Part shown: one piece after another, positions 35,408 through 44,542 of the stretch
Numbering within the stretch: the first letter of the stretch is position 1
Layout of the letters: each line of letters opens with the position of its first letter
From: Pannonibacter anstelovis
GTDB taxonomy: Bacteria; Pseudomonadota; Alphaproteobacteria; Rhizobiales; Stappiaceae
Direction of reading: 5' to 3'
Length of the DNA stretch: 64,000 nt
NCBI RefSeq assembly: GCF_036881715.1
Contig: NZ_JBAKBF010000004.1
Span: forward strand, 62,001-126,000
Program-made: the position numbers and the translations under genes
The notes under the pieces: generated by a model
Seen by the model: only the letters and a program-made list of their open reading frames with translations
What the model was told of the DNA's origin: nothing
Databases searched by the model: none

Positions 35408-36325
35408 TCACTTCATTCCGGATGTCGCGATGCCGCGCACGATCAGCTTCTGGAAAGCCACGAAGAAGATCAGGACCGGTACGAGCGAAAGCACCGACAT
35501 GGCAAACATCTGTCCGTAGAGGGACTGGCCCTCCTGATCGAGGAACAGGCGAAGCGCCAGCGGCACAGTGTAGCTCTTGATATCGTTGAGGTAGATGAGC
35601 GGGGCGAGGAAGTCCTCCCACACCCAGATCAGCGAAAAGATCGCTGCCGTGGCCATGGCAGGCAGGGACAGGGGCAGGATGATGGCCCAGTAGATCTTGA
35701 AGGGCGAACAGCCGTCGATCATCGCCGCCTCGTCCAGCTCACGCGGCAACTGGCGGAAGAACTGCACCATCAGGAAGATGAAGAAGCCATCTGCCGCCAG
35801 GAAGCGCGGCACCACCAGCGGCAGGTAGGTATCCACCCAGCCAAGGTTGAGGAACATCACATACTGCGGGATCAGCACCACGTGATAGGGGATCATCAGC
35901 GTCATCATCATCAGCGCAAAGAAGAAGCTGCGCCCGGTGAATTGCAGCCGGGCAAAGGCATAGGCCGCAAAGGAGCAGGAGATCAGATTGCCGATGACCG
36001 ACAGCACCGTAACGATGGTGGAGTTGATATAGAAGGTGGTGAAAGGCACCGGCAGGGCAAACCAGCCCTTGGTGTAATTGTCGAACTGGAAGTTCGATGG
36101 CCACAGCGAAAGATTGCCGAAAATCTCATTTTCCGGCTTCAGCGAAGATGCCATCAGCCAGAACAGCGGATAGAGCATCACCACCGAAAACAGCATCAGG
36201 AACAGATGCTTCAGGTAACGGCCATTGCGCGCCCGCCGGTCGCGCTTCAGGCGCAGTTCGTGAGCAATGCGTGCGGCTTCATCGGCCTCGATGGCCCGGT
36301 CCAGGTCAGTCGCGGTCGTTGTCAT
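35408..36325 (-). CDS. Carbohydrate ABC permease (MalG type)
   Basis: A 305-residue inner-membrane subunit with six membrane segments, starting with MLFSVVMLYPLFWLMASSLKP. The EAA loop contacting the ATPase is ELDEAAMIDGCSPFKIYWAI near residue 215. The gene overlaps the other permease by 20 bp if the ATG at 36325 is used (36358 is a possible earlier start). MalG-type subunits pair with a MalF-type partner to form the sugar channel. The context points to oligosaccharides of pectin side regions. Confidence 0.92.
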   Translation of the reverse strand: MTTTATDLDRAIEADEAARIAHELRLKRDRRARNGRYLKHLFLMLFSVVMLYPLFWLMASSLKPENEIFGNLSLWPSNFQFDNYTKGWFALPVPFTTFYINSTIVTVLSVIGNLISCSFAAYAFARLQFTGRSFFFALMMMTLMIPYHVVLIPQYVMFLNLGWVDTYLPLVVPRFLAADGFFIFLMVQFFRQLPRELDEAAMIDGCSPFKIYWAIILPLSLPAMATAAIFSLIWVWEDFLAPLIYLNDIKSYTVPLALRLFLDQEGQSLYGQMFAMSVLSLVPVLIFFVAFQKLIVRGIATSGMK

Positions 36326-37199
36326 AGTGCACCCAGTATTTCGAGGTGAAGAAGGCAAGCGCCGTGAAGGCCGCGATGATCAGCAGCAGCACCCAGGCCA
36401 GTGCCGAGGCATAGCCCATGCGGAAGAACTTGAAGGCCTCGTTGAACAGATAGACCGTGAAGAACAGCAGGCTGTCTGCGGGCGCTCCAACACCGTTCGA
36501 AATGATGAAAGCGCTGGAGAAGGTCTTGAAGGCGTCGATTGTCTGAAGCACCAGATTGAAGAAGATCACCGGCGCCAGCAGCGGCAAGGTGATGCGGGTG
36601 AACTGGCGCCATTTCGGCGTTCCGTCAATTTCCGCCGCCTCGTAGAGATCCCTTGGAATGCCGCGCAAGCCAGCCAGGAAGATCAGCATCGGCGACCCGA
36701 ACTGCCAGACGGCCAGTGCCACCAGCGTGTAGAGCGAGGTTTTCGGGTTTGTGATCCAGTCCGTCCCGGAAATGCCGAAGAAACCCAGAAACTCGTTGAC
36801 CACACCAGAGGCCGCGAAAAGCTCGCGCCAGAGAATGGCGATAGCAACGGAAGCCCCCAGCAGGGAGGGCAAATAGAAGATCGCCCGGTAAAGCCCGATG
36901 GTCCTCAGCCCCTTGTCCAGCAGCATCGCGACTGCCAGAGCAAAGGCCAGACGGGCCGGAACGGCCAGAACCACGTAGGTAAACGTGACTTCCAGTGCCT
37001 TCCAGAACCGGCGGTCGCGGCTGAACATGTAATCATAATTGGCAAGGCCGACCCAGCGCGGATCGCTCACCATGTCGTATTTGGTGAAGGACAGGTAGAG
37101 CGAGACCAGGATCGGTCCGAGAGCCAGAAGAAAGAAGCCGAGCAGCCACGGAGACAGGAACAGATATCCGGGCGCATTGCGGGCAAGGAACCGTTTCAT
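36306..37199 (-). CDS. Carbohydrate ABC permease (MalF type)
   Basis: This 297-residue permease begins MKRFLARNAPGYLFLSPWLL and has six membrane segments. The EAA loop is PRDLYEAAEIDGTPKWRQFT near residue 200, the usual place. It partners the downstream permease. The start at 37199 was preferred over 37262 because it gives the standard N-terminus for the family. It follows the binding-protein gene after a 71-bp gap with a stable hairpin. Confidence 0.92.
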   Translation of the reverse strand: MKRFLARNAPGYLFLSPWLLGFFLLALGPILVSLYLSFTKYDMVSDPRWVGLANYDYMFSRDRRFWKALEVTFTYVVLAVPARLAFALAVAMLLDKGLRTIGLYRAIFYLPSLLGASVAIAILWRELFAASGVVNEFLGFFGISGTDWITNPKTSLYTLVALAVWQFGSPMLIFLAGLRGIPRDLYEAAEIDGTPKWRQFTRITLPLLAPVIFFNLVLQTIDAFKTFSSAFIISNGVGAPADSLLFFTVYLFNEAFKFFRMGYASALAWVLLLIIAAFTALAFFTSKYWVHYDNDRD

Positions 37200-37222
37200 G
37201 AAGGGAGGGCCTTGTCTTGCAG

Positions 37223-37251
37223 CACCCGCCCTGCTGATGGCAGGACGGGTG
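37223..37251. repeat. Hairpin between binding-protein and permease genes
   Basis: CACCCGCCCTGC and GCAGGACGGGTG form a 12-bp stem with one mismatch and a 5-nt loop. It sits just past the binding-protein stop codon; similar hairpins follow the binding-protein genes at 46167 and 57471. They probably stabilise or terminate the binding-protein mRNA. Confidence 0.65.
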
Positions 37252-37270
37252 GTTTCAGGCAATGCTGGGA

Positions 37271-38551
37271 TCAGCGCGCGCGTTCGATGATGGCCACGGC
37301 ATCCTCAACGAAGATCTGACCGGCATCCTGCGGCGTCTGATTGCCGAGGATGACTTCGGACGCCGTACGCATGAAGGCGTCACGCACTTCTCCTGCCCCC
37401 TTGGGCTGGGGCTTGGGCAGCGGTCCGACCTTGTCCTGGATGGCCGTGAAGTAATCCACCGTGCGCTTTTCGATGGAGCTGAAGGACGGCGCCAGCGCCT
37501 CACGCACCTTCGGCGAGCAGGGAATGCCGCGCTCAAGGCCGAGAATGCCGGTGATCTCCGGATCATTCACCCAGTCATTCATGTAGGTCATGGCCGCATC
37601 CACATCCTTGGCATCGCGCGACAGGGACAGGAACATGGACGGTTTGATGAACTGGCCCGGCTTGCCACCTGGCAGGTGCGGCAGCATGGCAGGGCCAGCC
37701 TCGTCCTGCATCAGGTCCTGCACGCCAACAATCTGGTTCGACCAGATCAGCGACATGGCCGTGTCACCCTTGACGACACCGCGCTCAGCCAGCGCCGGGT
37801 CCAGCATCAGTGCCCGGTCCTTGGAAGCAACCGCATCAGCCTTGCGCAGGTCCTCCCAGAACTGGAAGAAGGTGGCTGCGTCTTCCGCAGTCGCAGCGAC
37901 GTTGCCTTCATCGTCATAGAACTCGCGCCCGCGCTGGCGCACCCAGGCTTCCAGATATTCGATATAGGTCGAGAAGTCGTCCGTCCCCTTGACCCTGCCA
38001 CCGGATGCCTTGGTGATGGCGGCCGCAATCTTGGCGAAGTCCTCGTGGGTCCAGCTCAGCGGATCGAACTCGATGCGCGCATCATTGAAGACCTGCGCGT
38101 TGTAGACCACCATCTGCGAGTTGGAGCCGATGTTCAGCGCATAGAGCTTGCCGTCCACCTTGCCGCCTTCCAGCGGCCCCTGATCGAAGCCATCCAGCAT
38201 CAGCGTCTTGCCGATGTGGTCATCCAGCGGCTGAAGTGCGCCGCGTCCGACATATTCAAACAGGAAGCGGTGATCCATCTGCACCAGATCGGCCATGTTG
38301 CGGCCGGCTGTCTGGGTCGCCATCTTGGTCCAGTAGTCGCCCCAGCCGATGGTTTCACCCGACACGGTGATACCCGGATGCTTCTTCTGGAAGGCCTCGA
38401 TCACGGCGAAGGTGCGCTTGTCACGCTCCGGATTGCCCCACCAGTAGTGGCGGATGGTGCGGTTCTGGGCGAAGGCTGCGCCCCCCGGCATGGCAGCAGC
38501 AAGCGCGGCAAGACCCATTCCCCCAAGGACGGTTCTGCGTGTGACAGTCAT
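37271..38551 (-). CDS. Extracellular sugar-binding protein of the ABC importer
   Basis: A 426-residue family 1 solute-binding protein. Its N-terminus (MTVTRRTVLGGMGLAALAAA) is a twin-arginine signal, which is unusual but known for these proteins in alphaproteobacteria. The mature part shows the MalE-like fold with an IRHYWWGNPERDKRTFAVIE entry and an ITVSGETIGWGDYWTK segment. It should bind the oligosaccharide that the GH105 enzyme cleaves. Encoded 94 bp after the GH105 gene and upstream of the permeases. Confidence 0.92.
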   Translation of the reverse strand: MTVTRRTVLGGMGLAALAAAMPGGAAFAQNRTIRHYWWGNPERDKRTFAVIEAFQKKHPGITVSGETIGWGDYWTKMATQTAGRNMADLVQMDHRFLFEYVGRGALQPLDDHIGKTLMLDGFDQGPLEGGKVDGKLYALNIGSNSQMVVYNAQVFNDARIEFDPLSWTHEDFAKIAAAITKASGGRVKGTDDFSTYIEYLEAWVRQRGREFYDDEGNVAATAEDAATFFQFWEDLRKADAVASKDRALMLDPALAERGVVKGDTAMSLIWSNQIVGVQDLMQDEAGPAMLPHLPGGKPGQFIKPSMFLSLSRDAKDVDAAMTYMNDWVNDPEITGILGLERGIPCSPKVREALAPSFSSIEKRTVDYFTAIQDKVGPLPKPQPKGAGEVRDAFMRTASEVILGNQTPQDAGQIFVEDAVAIIERAR

Positions 38552-38645
38552 TCTGGTCTCCTCCCTGTTCGGCCCGGAACCTCCATTCCGCGGCCTTTGT
38601 GCTCCGGCAGGGCTCCTCTCCCTGCCGCATTCCCCCGCAGCTCTG

Positions 38646-39764
38646 TCAGATGTAGCTGCGCAAAAGCTCCGTCAGGCACAGCATGGCCATCGCCTGCCCA
38701 TAGGGCATCGAGGTCAGCTTGATCTCACGGTAGAAATCGAGGTCGCTTCCCATGGCGGTGCCGAAGGACACCTGCTGCAGCTCGCCATCCTCGCTGATAT
38801 TGGCGACAACGCCGCGCATGGCACGCTCGGCCACCTCAAGGTATTCGCCCGGCAGATAGCGCTTGCGCACGCCCTTCATCAGACCATAGGCAAAGCCAGC
38901 CGTAGCCGAAGCTTCCACATAGCTTGATGGATCATCCAGCAGCGTGTGCCAGAGGCCGCTTTCGTGCTGGTACTGCTTCAGCGCCGCCGCCTGACGGCCC
39001 AGCACAGACAGGAGATGGCGGCGCAGCGCATCGCCTTCCTTCAGGTCCAGAAGCTCGATGAACTCAGGGATCGCAATGGTGATCCAGCTGTTGCCGCGTG
39101 CCCAGAGGGCACGGGCAAAATTGTGGTTGCCATCAAAGCTCCAGCCGTGGAACCACAGGCCGCTTTGCGTGTCCATCAGGTACTGGATATGCAGCAGGAA
39201 CTGGTACTTCGCCTCCTCCACATACTCGGGGCGCCCCAGCACAAGCCCGATCTTGGCCAGCGGCAGCACGCTCATCATCAGCGTGTCGTCCCACATCTGC
39301 TGGTCGTTGACGCTGTTGTAGACGATGTGCTGCAACCCGCCCTCTCGGGTGCGCGGCATCTCGTGCATCACCCATTCGGCCCAGGTTTCCAGATAGGGCA
39401 CCCACTGCGGATTGGGCTCCAGCTCATGCAGCCAGGCAAGGGTGAGAAACGGGGCAACAGTATTGATGTTCTTGGTTGGCGTGCCTTCCGTCAGCCGTGC
39501 CGAGAACCAGTCCCGGATGATGCGCATGGCCTCCGTGCTGCCGGTCAGCTGCCAGTAGCGGAACAGGCCATAGAGCCCGATGCCGTGCGTCCATTCCCAA
39601 CCGGCCCAACCCTTGGTATCAATGACGCGGCCATCTTCGAGGCGGAGCAGGAATTCACCCGTCTTGTCCTCGATGCTGATGAGGTTTCCGGTCAGCCGGT
39701 CGATGAGGCCGCAGACCTCGTCCCGGGTGACAAACCTCTCCTTCTGCCGCAACAGCGGATGCAT
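38646..39764 (-). CDS. GH105 unsaturated rhamnogalacturonyl hydrolase
   Basis: The 372-residue enzyme matches the YteR/GH105 (GH88-like) alpha/alpha barrel. It removes the unsaturated 4-deoxy-uronate left on the non-reducing end of rhamnogalacturonan I oligosaccharides by lyases. NDQQMWDDTLMM near residue 143 carries the catalytic Asp region and FDGNHNFARALWARGNSW near 190-205 the substrate-site residues. It has no signal peptide, so hydrolysis is cytoplasmic after import. GGGAGGAG precedes the ATG. It is the first gene of the minus-strand operon, opposite the IclR gene. Confidence 0.9.
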   Translation of the reverse strand: MHPLLRQKERFVTRDEVCGLIDRLTGNLISIEDKTGEFLLRLEDGRVIDTKGWAGWEWTHGIGLYGLFRYWQLTGSTEAMRIIRDWFSARLTEGTPTKNINTVAPFLTLAWLHELEPNPQWVPYLETWAEWVMHEMPRTREGGLQHIVYNSVNDQQMWDDTLMMSVLPLAKIGLVLGRPEYVEEAKYQFLLHIQYLMDTQSGLWFHGWSFDGNHNFARALWARGNSWITIAIPEFIELLDLKEGDALRRHLLSVLGRQAAALKQYQHESGLWHTLLDDPSSYVEASATAGFAYGLMKGVRKRYLPGEYLEVAERAMRGVVANISEDGELQQVSFGTAMGSDLDFYREIKLTSMPYGQAMAMLCLTELLRSYI

Positions 39765-39800
39765 GCGCGATCTCCTCCCAGATACCGCTTGAAATTTTTT

Positions 39801-39815
39801 CGGAACGCAATTCCG
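39801..39815. promoter_or_regulatory. Putative IclR operator
   Basis: The inverted repeat CGGAA-CGCAA-TTCCG lies 37 bp upstream of the GH105 ATG, in the divergent region shared with the IclR gene. IclR-family sites are often short palindromes of this kind. Binding is inferred. Confidence 0.5.
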
Positions 39816-39923
39816 TATTTATCAGGCAACCACAATCCTACAACCTTGGCAATCATCTAAACCGATTGAAACACGATTTTTACAGGCCTGCATAAACTTT
39901 CGTCACATCAGGCCAACGCCAGC

Positions 39924-39952
39924 TTGACAGGCAGGAATTCAAATTTCAGAAT
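39924..39952 (+). promoter_or_regulatory. Likely promoter of the IclR gene
   Basis: A TTGACA box (39924-39929) and CAGAAT (39947-39952) are separated by 17 bp, giving a probable start near 39959, about 23 bp before the ATG. The -35 is perfect and the -10 matches four of six positions. Confidence 0.5.
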
Positions 39953-39981
39953 GGCATTTCAAAAAATACTGAACGAGAAAA

Positions 39982-40803
39982 ATGCCCGACAGCAAGTCCA
40001 AGGCTTCTTCCAGAGCCGAGCCCAAAACCGAAAACGCCGCTGCGGTCCTCAAGGTTTTCGCCGTGCTGGAGGCATTGGTAGAGGAGCGGCAGGCCAGCCT
40101 TGCTGCCATCGCCCAGCGGGCCATGACCTCCAAGACGACGGCACACCGGCTTTTGCAGACCATGGTTGACCTTGGCTATGCCGAGCAGGACGGCGACACG
40201 GAGAAATACCGCCTCACCCTAAAGCTCTTCAGCCTTGGCGCCCGCTCCCTCAACGAGGAATCGGATCTGATCCGCATCGCCGACAAGGTGATGGGCCGGC
40301 TGTCACGGGCTACCGGCGAATGCATCAATCTCGGCGTCATGGATGACCGGGAGCAGCGCGTCGCCTACATCCACAAATACGATTCCTTCTACAATCTCTC
40401 CACCCAGTCCACCCTCGGCCGCCGCAATCCGCTGCACAGCACCTCACTGGGCAAGGCCTTGCTGGCATGGCGCAGCGACGAGGAAATCCACGAGCGCCTC
40501 GCGGGACTGGACATGCCAAAGCTTGCCCCGCGTACGATCACGGATGCGCAAAGCCTGTTTGCCGCCATCCAGCAGGTCCGCGCCCAAGGCTTTGCCGAAG
40601 AGATCGAGGAAAGCGAGGCTGGCGTGCGCTGCATGGCCATTCCGGTCCTGGATCATCTGGGCCGCTCCATCGCTGCCATCAGCATTTCCTTCCCGCTGTT
40701 CCGCTTCGATGAAACCCGCAAGGCCGAATACGCAGGCCTCCTCAAATCCGCCTCCCGCGAGGCCTCCGCCGCGCTGGGCTGCCCGCCGGACAAACTGGTG
40801 TGA
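39982..40803 (+). CDS. IclR family transcriptional regulator
   Basis: A 273-residue regulator: an N-terminal winged helix-turn-helix (about 20-80, with LAAIAQRAMTSKTTAHRLLQTM) and a C-terminal effector-binding domain (about 95-260, with HSTSLGKALLAW near 155 and a C-terminal VRCMAIPVLD). Such proteins sense small organic acids or sugars and often repress neighbouring operons. It is divergent from the GH105 gene and shares a 217-bp promoter region with it, so it probably controls rhamnogalacturonan use. Its 3' end meets rhaK in a shared hairpin. Confidence 0.92.
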   Translation: MPDSKSKASSRAEPKTENAAAVLKVFAVLEALVEERQASLAAIAQRAMTSKTTAHRLLQTMVDLGYAEQDGDTEKYRLTLKLFSLGARSLNEESDLIRIADKVMGRLSRATGECINLGVMDDREQRVAYIHKYDSFYNLSTQSTLGRRNPLHSTSLGKALLAWRSDEEIHERLAGLDMPKLAPRTITDAQSLFAAIQQVRAQGFAEEIEESEAGVRCMAIPVLDHLGRSIAAISISFPLFRFDETRKAEYAGLLKSASREASAALGCPPDKLV

Positions 40804-40820
40804 GGGGAGCTCACCCCTCA
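40801..40820. terminator. Hairpin covering two convergent stop codons
   Basis: TGAGGGG-AGCTCA-CCCCTCA pairs the stop codon of the IclR gene (40801-40803) with a stem whose loop region includes the rhaK stop (40811-40813). The genes end 7 bp apart, so this small hairpin may end both transcripts. Confidence 0.55.
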
Positions 40821-42199
40821 GCCACCACCTGCCGCCACGCAGCGGCATAGGCGGCAAAGGCTGCGTCCGGAATGACAGACGCGTCATCCTGCGCCGCGCC
40901 CTCCCCGCCCCGCCCGTCATCTCCCGCCAGCAGCAGCGCCGCGCCTATGCTGGTGCCGGTGACCGAGCCATCACCCACATGCACCTTCCGGGCTGAGGCC
41001 GCTTCCAGCATGGATAGATAGAGCCGGTTGGCTGCAAAAGGCCCTTCCACAATCACCGGCCCCTGCCCGCCGGTCATGGCAAGGCATTCCGCCGTCACGA
41101 GCGCCAGATAGAAGGACACCGCCGCGTAGCGCTGGCCATCAGACAGACCGGCCTCGTCCACGCTCCAGCGGTGCGTCCGGCCCTGAAACGGGCCGGAGCG
41201 CGGTTCGACAGCGGGTAACAGAAGGATGGAACGGTCCAGAACCTGCTGCACATCAGCATCCGTGCTGGCTCTGTCATACCCCTCCATCATCAGATCAAAC
41301 TCGCGCCCGCCCATGAAGCGGGCCGAAGGCACGGCCCCGCCACGCGCATTGACATTGACCAGCGTGTCGCGGGCCGGATCGAGCATTTTCGCAGCCGCGC
41401 CGACACTCAGCGAAATCACCCAGGTGCCGGTCGAAACAACAGAAAAAGCTCCCTGCCGGGCCAGAAGATGCGGATAGAGCGAGGCATTGCTGTCATGGAT
41501 GCCGCAGGCAACCGGAATGCCCTTCGGCAGCCCCGCCCGTTCCGCCACATCCGGCAGCAGCGGGCCCAGCACGTCACCAGCCTTGCGCACCGGCGCCATG
41601 CGGCCCTCAAGGCCAAGCCGTGACACCAGCGGCGAAAACACACCCTCGAACGGGTTCCAAAGATCCGTATGGCAACCCAGTGACGTGACCTCACAGGCGG
41701 CAACGCCCGTCAGGCGATAGGTCCAGTATTGCGGATAGGTGAGAACCTGCGCGGTGCGCTCCCGCAGGCCCTCTTGCGTTTCCAGCAGCCAGTGAAGCTG
41801 CGCCCCGAGATTGAGCCCCATGGACAGGCGGGGCGAGCCGGTCTGTGCAAAGCCGGGCCGCAGGGCATCGTACTGGCTGGCAAGATCATCCGGGCCGGTA
41901 AACTCATAGTCGAGCACAGGTGTGGCCAGCTTGCCGGAGGCATCCAGAAGCACGGCAGAAGCGCCATGGGTGGTGACGCTGATGGCGCCGATCCGGTGCT
42001 CCGCCGCCAGCTCCTTCAGGCTTTCCAGAAAAAAGCTCCAGAGCCCTTCCACATCGAAATGCGGATAGGGTCCATCCGTCCGCACAAGGTTCGGCTGCCG
42101 CCGGACGCCCAGTTCCTGACGGCGCGCGATGTCCACCACCGCCACCTTGGCGTTGGTCTTGCCGATGTCGATCACCGCGATGTTGCGCAAGCTGGCCAT
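40811..42199 (-). CDS. rhaK: L-rhamnulose kinase (FGGY family)
   Basis: The 462-residue FGGY kinase phosphorylates L-rhamnulose at O1 with ATP. The N-terminal phosphate motif is IAVIDIGKTNAKVAVVD and the central FGGY-type region is ACGIHDSNASLYPH, with FSVVSTGTWV after it. It is the last gene of the rhaS-T-P-Q-U-K order described in Rhizobium leguminosarum, six bases after the mutarotase gene. In that organism the kinase is also needed for rhamnose transport, so a dual role is possible here. Confidence 0.9.
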   Translation of the reverse strand: MASLRNIAVIDIGKTNAKVAVVDIARRQELGVRRQPNLVRTDGPYPHFDVEGLWSFFLESLKELAAEHRIGAISVTTHGASAVLLDASGKLATPVLDYEFTGPDDLASQYDALRPGFAQTGSPRLSMGLNLGAQLHWLLETQEGLRERTAQVLTYPQYWTYRLTGVAACEVTSLGCHTDLWNPFEGVFSPLVSRLGLEGRMAPVRKAGDVLGPLLPDVAERAGLPKGIPVACGIHDSNASLYPHLLARQGAFSVVSTGTWVISLSVGAAAKMLDPARDTLVNVNARGGAVPSARFMGGREFDLMMEGYDRASTDADVQQVLDRSILLLPAVEPRSGPFQGRTHRWSVDEAGLSDGQRYAAVSFYLALVTAECLAMTGGQGPVIVEGPFAANRLYLSMLEAASARKVHVGDGSVTGTSIGAALLLAGDDGRGGEGAAQDDASVIPDAAFAAYAAAWRQVVAEG

Positions 42200-42205
42200 G
42201 CCGGG

Positions 42206-42520
42206 TCAATCCATGTGGAAGACGGTTTCAAGGGCAATGGCCACCGGCTCGTTGTCCGGCTTCGTTTCCATGATATCGGCCATATGCGCCCACCAGCGCT
42301 GCATCACCGGCGACGCCGGAAGGCTTGCCACCTTCTCCGCGCTCTCGCGCCACATCACGGCGAAGAGGATATTCGTCTCCCGGTCGAGATGGATGGAATA
42401 GTCGCGGATGCCAGCTTCCTTCAGCAGGGCGGAAAGCTCCGGCCAGATCTCGTCATGGCGGCGGCGGTATTCGGCCTCCATGCCGGGATTGAGCTTCATC
42501 TTGAAGGCATATTTCTCCAT
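42206..42520 (-). CDS. rhaU: L-rhamnose mutarotase
   Basis: This 104-residue protein interconverts the alpha and beta anomers of L-rhamnose. The length equals that of E. coli RhaM and the sequence has the hallmarks KMKLNPGMEAEYRRRHDEIWPEL at residues 6-28, DYSIHLD near 40 and WWAHMADIM near 75. The start at 42520 (MEKYAFKMK) is 1 bp after the permease stop codon; a longer frame to 42559 would overlap that gene. It feeds the correct anomer to the isomerase. Confidence 0.93.
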   Translation of the reverse strand: MEKYAFKMKLNPGMEAEYRRRHDEIWPELSALLKEAGIRDYSIHLDRETNILFAVMWRESAEKVASLPASPVMQRWWAHMADIMETKPDNEPVAIALETVFHMD

Positions 42521-42521
42521 C

Positions 42522-43562
42522 TCACGCTCCCTTGCGGCGCTGCAGGATCTGGCGGGCAATGCGCGGCAGGGCGATGACGCCGATCAGCAGCAGGCCGGTG
42601 AAGATCGACATGACGATGCCCGGCACGTTGAGAAGACCAAGGCCAAAGGTCACCAGCCCCATCACCAGCGCGGCGATGACGACACCGGCAATGCTGCCCG
42701 CCCCGCCCAGAATGCTGACTCCGCCCAGCACCACCATGGTCACCACTTCCAGTTCCATGCCCGATGCGATGGACGGGCGCGTCGCGCCAAGCCGCGAGGT
42801 AAGACAGATGGCGGCCACGCCGGACATGAGCCCGGTGAGCAGGAACAGGGCAAACTTCACCCGCGCCACCCGGATGCCGGAGAAGAGCGCCGCCACCGGA
42901 TTGTTGCCGATGGCATAGACCGCCCGGCCAAAGGTGGTGGCATGCAGCAGCAGGCCGAAAAGGACAGCCAGAATGGCAAAGAGTACAAGTTCGAAGGAAA
43001 TCACCCAGAAGACATAGCCCTGGCCGAACCAGGCAAAGGAGGCCGGATAGCCGGTGTAGGCCTTGTCGCCGAGCACGATGTAGGAGATGCCACGGAAGAG
43101 GCTCATGGTCCCGATGGTCACGACAATCGACGGCAGGCCCAGCCCCGTGATCAGCGCGCCATTGACGGCACCGCACAGCAGCCCGGCCCCAAGGCCGATG
43201 GCCACCAGCACTGGCGTATCGGCCCCCATCTGCACCGCATAGCCCATGGCGGTGGAGGCGAGTGCGATGATGGCAGCGACCGACAGGTCAATCTCGCCGG
43301 AGATGATCAGCAGCGCCATGGCAAAGGCGATCATCGCCTTTTCGGTGAAGTTGAACGTGGCGTCCGACAGGTTCCACGGATCAAGGAAATAGGGAGAGGC
43401 CAGCGCATTCAGAATGAAGATGGCCACCGCCACGCCAAAGAGCATCAGTTCCCAGCTTGTAGCAATCCGCTGCACAGGACTGCGCAGCCGGTCGGGAATC
43501 TGCCGCCCGCCGCCGGGCGCCCCGGAACCAGAGCCGGGCGTTTGAAGGGAAACGGATGTCAT
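42522..43562 (-). CDS. rhaQ: Rhamnose ABC transporter permease
   Basis: A 346-residue membrane protein of the BPD_transp_2 (RbsC) family with about nine hydrophobic segments. The conserved IDLSVAAIIALAS motif lies near residue 110 and VVLGGVSILGGAGSI near 270. It overlaps rhaP by 4 bp (ATGA). With rhaP it forms the channel of the CUT2 importer. Naming follows gene order in the rhizobial operon; the two permeases could be exchanged. Confidence 0.88.
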   Translation of the reverse strand: MTSVSLQTPGSGSGAPGGGRQIPDRLRSPVQRIATSWELMLFGVAVAIFILNALASPYFLDPWNLSDATFNFTEKAMIAFAMALLIISGEIDLSVAAIIALASTAMGYAVQMGADTPVLVAIGLGAGLLCGAVNGALITGLGLPSIVVTIGTMSLFRGISYIVLGDKAYTGYPASFAWFGQGYVFWVISFELVLFAILAVLFGLLLHATTFGRAVYAIGNNPVAALFSGIRVARVKFALFLLTGLMSGVAAICLTSRLGATRPSIASGMELEVVTMVVLGGVSILGGAGSIAGVVIAALVMGLVTFGLGLLNVPGIVMSIFTGLLLIGVIALPRIARQILQRRKGA

Positions 43563-44542
43563 GCCGTATGCTCCGCCTGCTTCAGGATGACCCGGCCCTT
43601 TGGCCGGTTCTGGGTAACATTGACTGCCACAGCGATCAGGATGGCCGAGCCGGAGATGGCGAGCTGCCAGAAGGGCGAGACATTGACCACCGGCAGTGCG
43701 TTCTTGATGATGCCGAGGAACAGCGCCCCCAGCACCGCGCCCGCCACGCTGCCCGCTCCACCTGCAATGGAAATGCCGCCAATGACGCAGGCCGCCACAA
43801 CGTCCAGCTCAAAGCCAGCCGCAATATCCACATAAGCGACCGCATAGCGCGCCACCCAGAGATAACCGGTAAGCCCCGCCAGCGCACCGGAGAGCACGAA
43901 GGCAGCGCATTGGGTGCGCCCCGTATCAATACCCGCATATTGCGCTGCATGCGGGTTTCCTCCCACCGCATGGAAGGCCCGGCCCAGCGCCGTGCGGGTG
44001 ACGAGAACGGCAAAGCCGGTGACAACCGCAATCGCGATCCAGGACAGCACCGGCAGACCCAGAACCACCGTGCGCGGAAAAGCCTTGAAGGCATCGCTCA
44101 TCTGGTGCGCGTTGATCCAGCGCCCTTCGGAGATGAGAAAGATGATGCCCCGGTAGATGGTCATCGTGCCCAGCGTCACCACGATTGGCGGGATCGACAG
44201 GCGCCAGACCAGCAGCCCGTTGATCAGTCCGAGCCCCGCACCCAGCGCGATGGACAGGAGGATGATCAGAGGCACCGGCAGATCCGGCATCATGGTGTTG
44301 ACCAGCGCCGCCACCATGCCCGTGAGCGCCAGGTTGGCCGCCACCGACAGGTCGATGCAACGGGTCAGGATCACCGCCATCTGCCCCAGCGCCAGAATGA
44401 TCAGCGGTGCGGTGTCATTGAACACGCTGGCAAGATTGCCGGGCGCTACGAAACCGGGAAAACGCGAGGCGATCAGCCCCGTCAGCGCCACCATGGCGCC
44501 TGCCAGCACCAGCTCGCGGCCATGGGAAAGACGGATGCTCAT
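43559..44542 (-). CDS. rhaP: Rhamnose ABC transporter permease
   Basis: The 327-residue partner permease, also RbsC-like. RCIDLSVAANLALTGM near residue 60 and ACVIGGISIAGGAGSVAGA near 255 match the family. Its start overlaps the rhaT stop codon by 4 bp and its stop overlaps rhaQ, so translation is coupled along the operon. Confidence 0.88.
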   Translation of the reverse strand: MSIRLSHGRELVLAGAMVALTGLIASRFPGFVAPGNLASVFNDTAPLIILALGQMAVILTRCIDLSVAANLALTGMVAALVNTMMPDLPVPLIILLSIALGAGLGLINGLLVWRLSIPPIVVTLGTMTIYRGIIFLISEGRWINAHQMSDAFKAFPRTVVLGLPVLSWIAIAVVTGFAVLVTRTALGRAFHAVGGNPHAAQYAGIDTGRTQCAAFVLSGALAGLTGYLWVARYAVAYVDIAAGFELDVVAACVIGGISIAGGAGSVAGAVLGALFLGIIKNALPVVNVSPFWQLAISGSAILIAVAVNVTQNRPKGRVILKQAEHTA

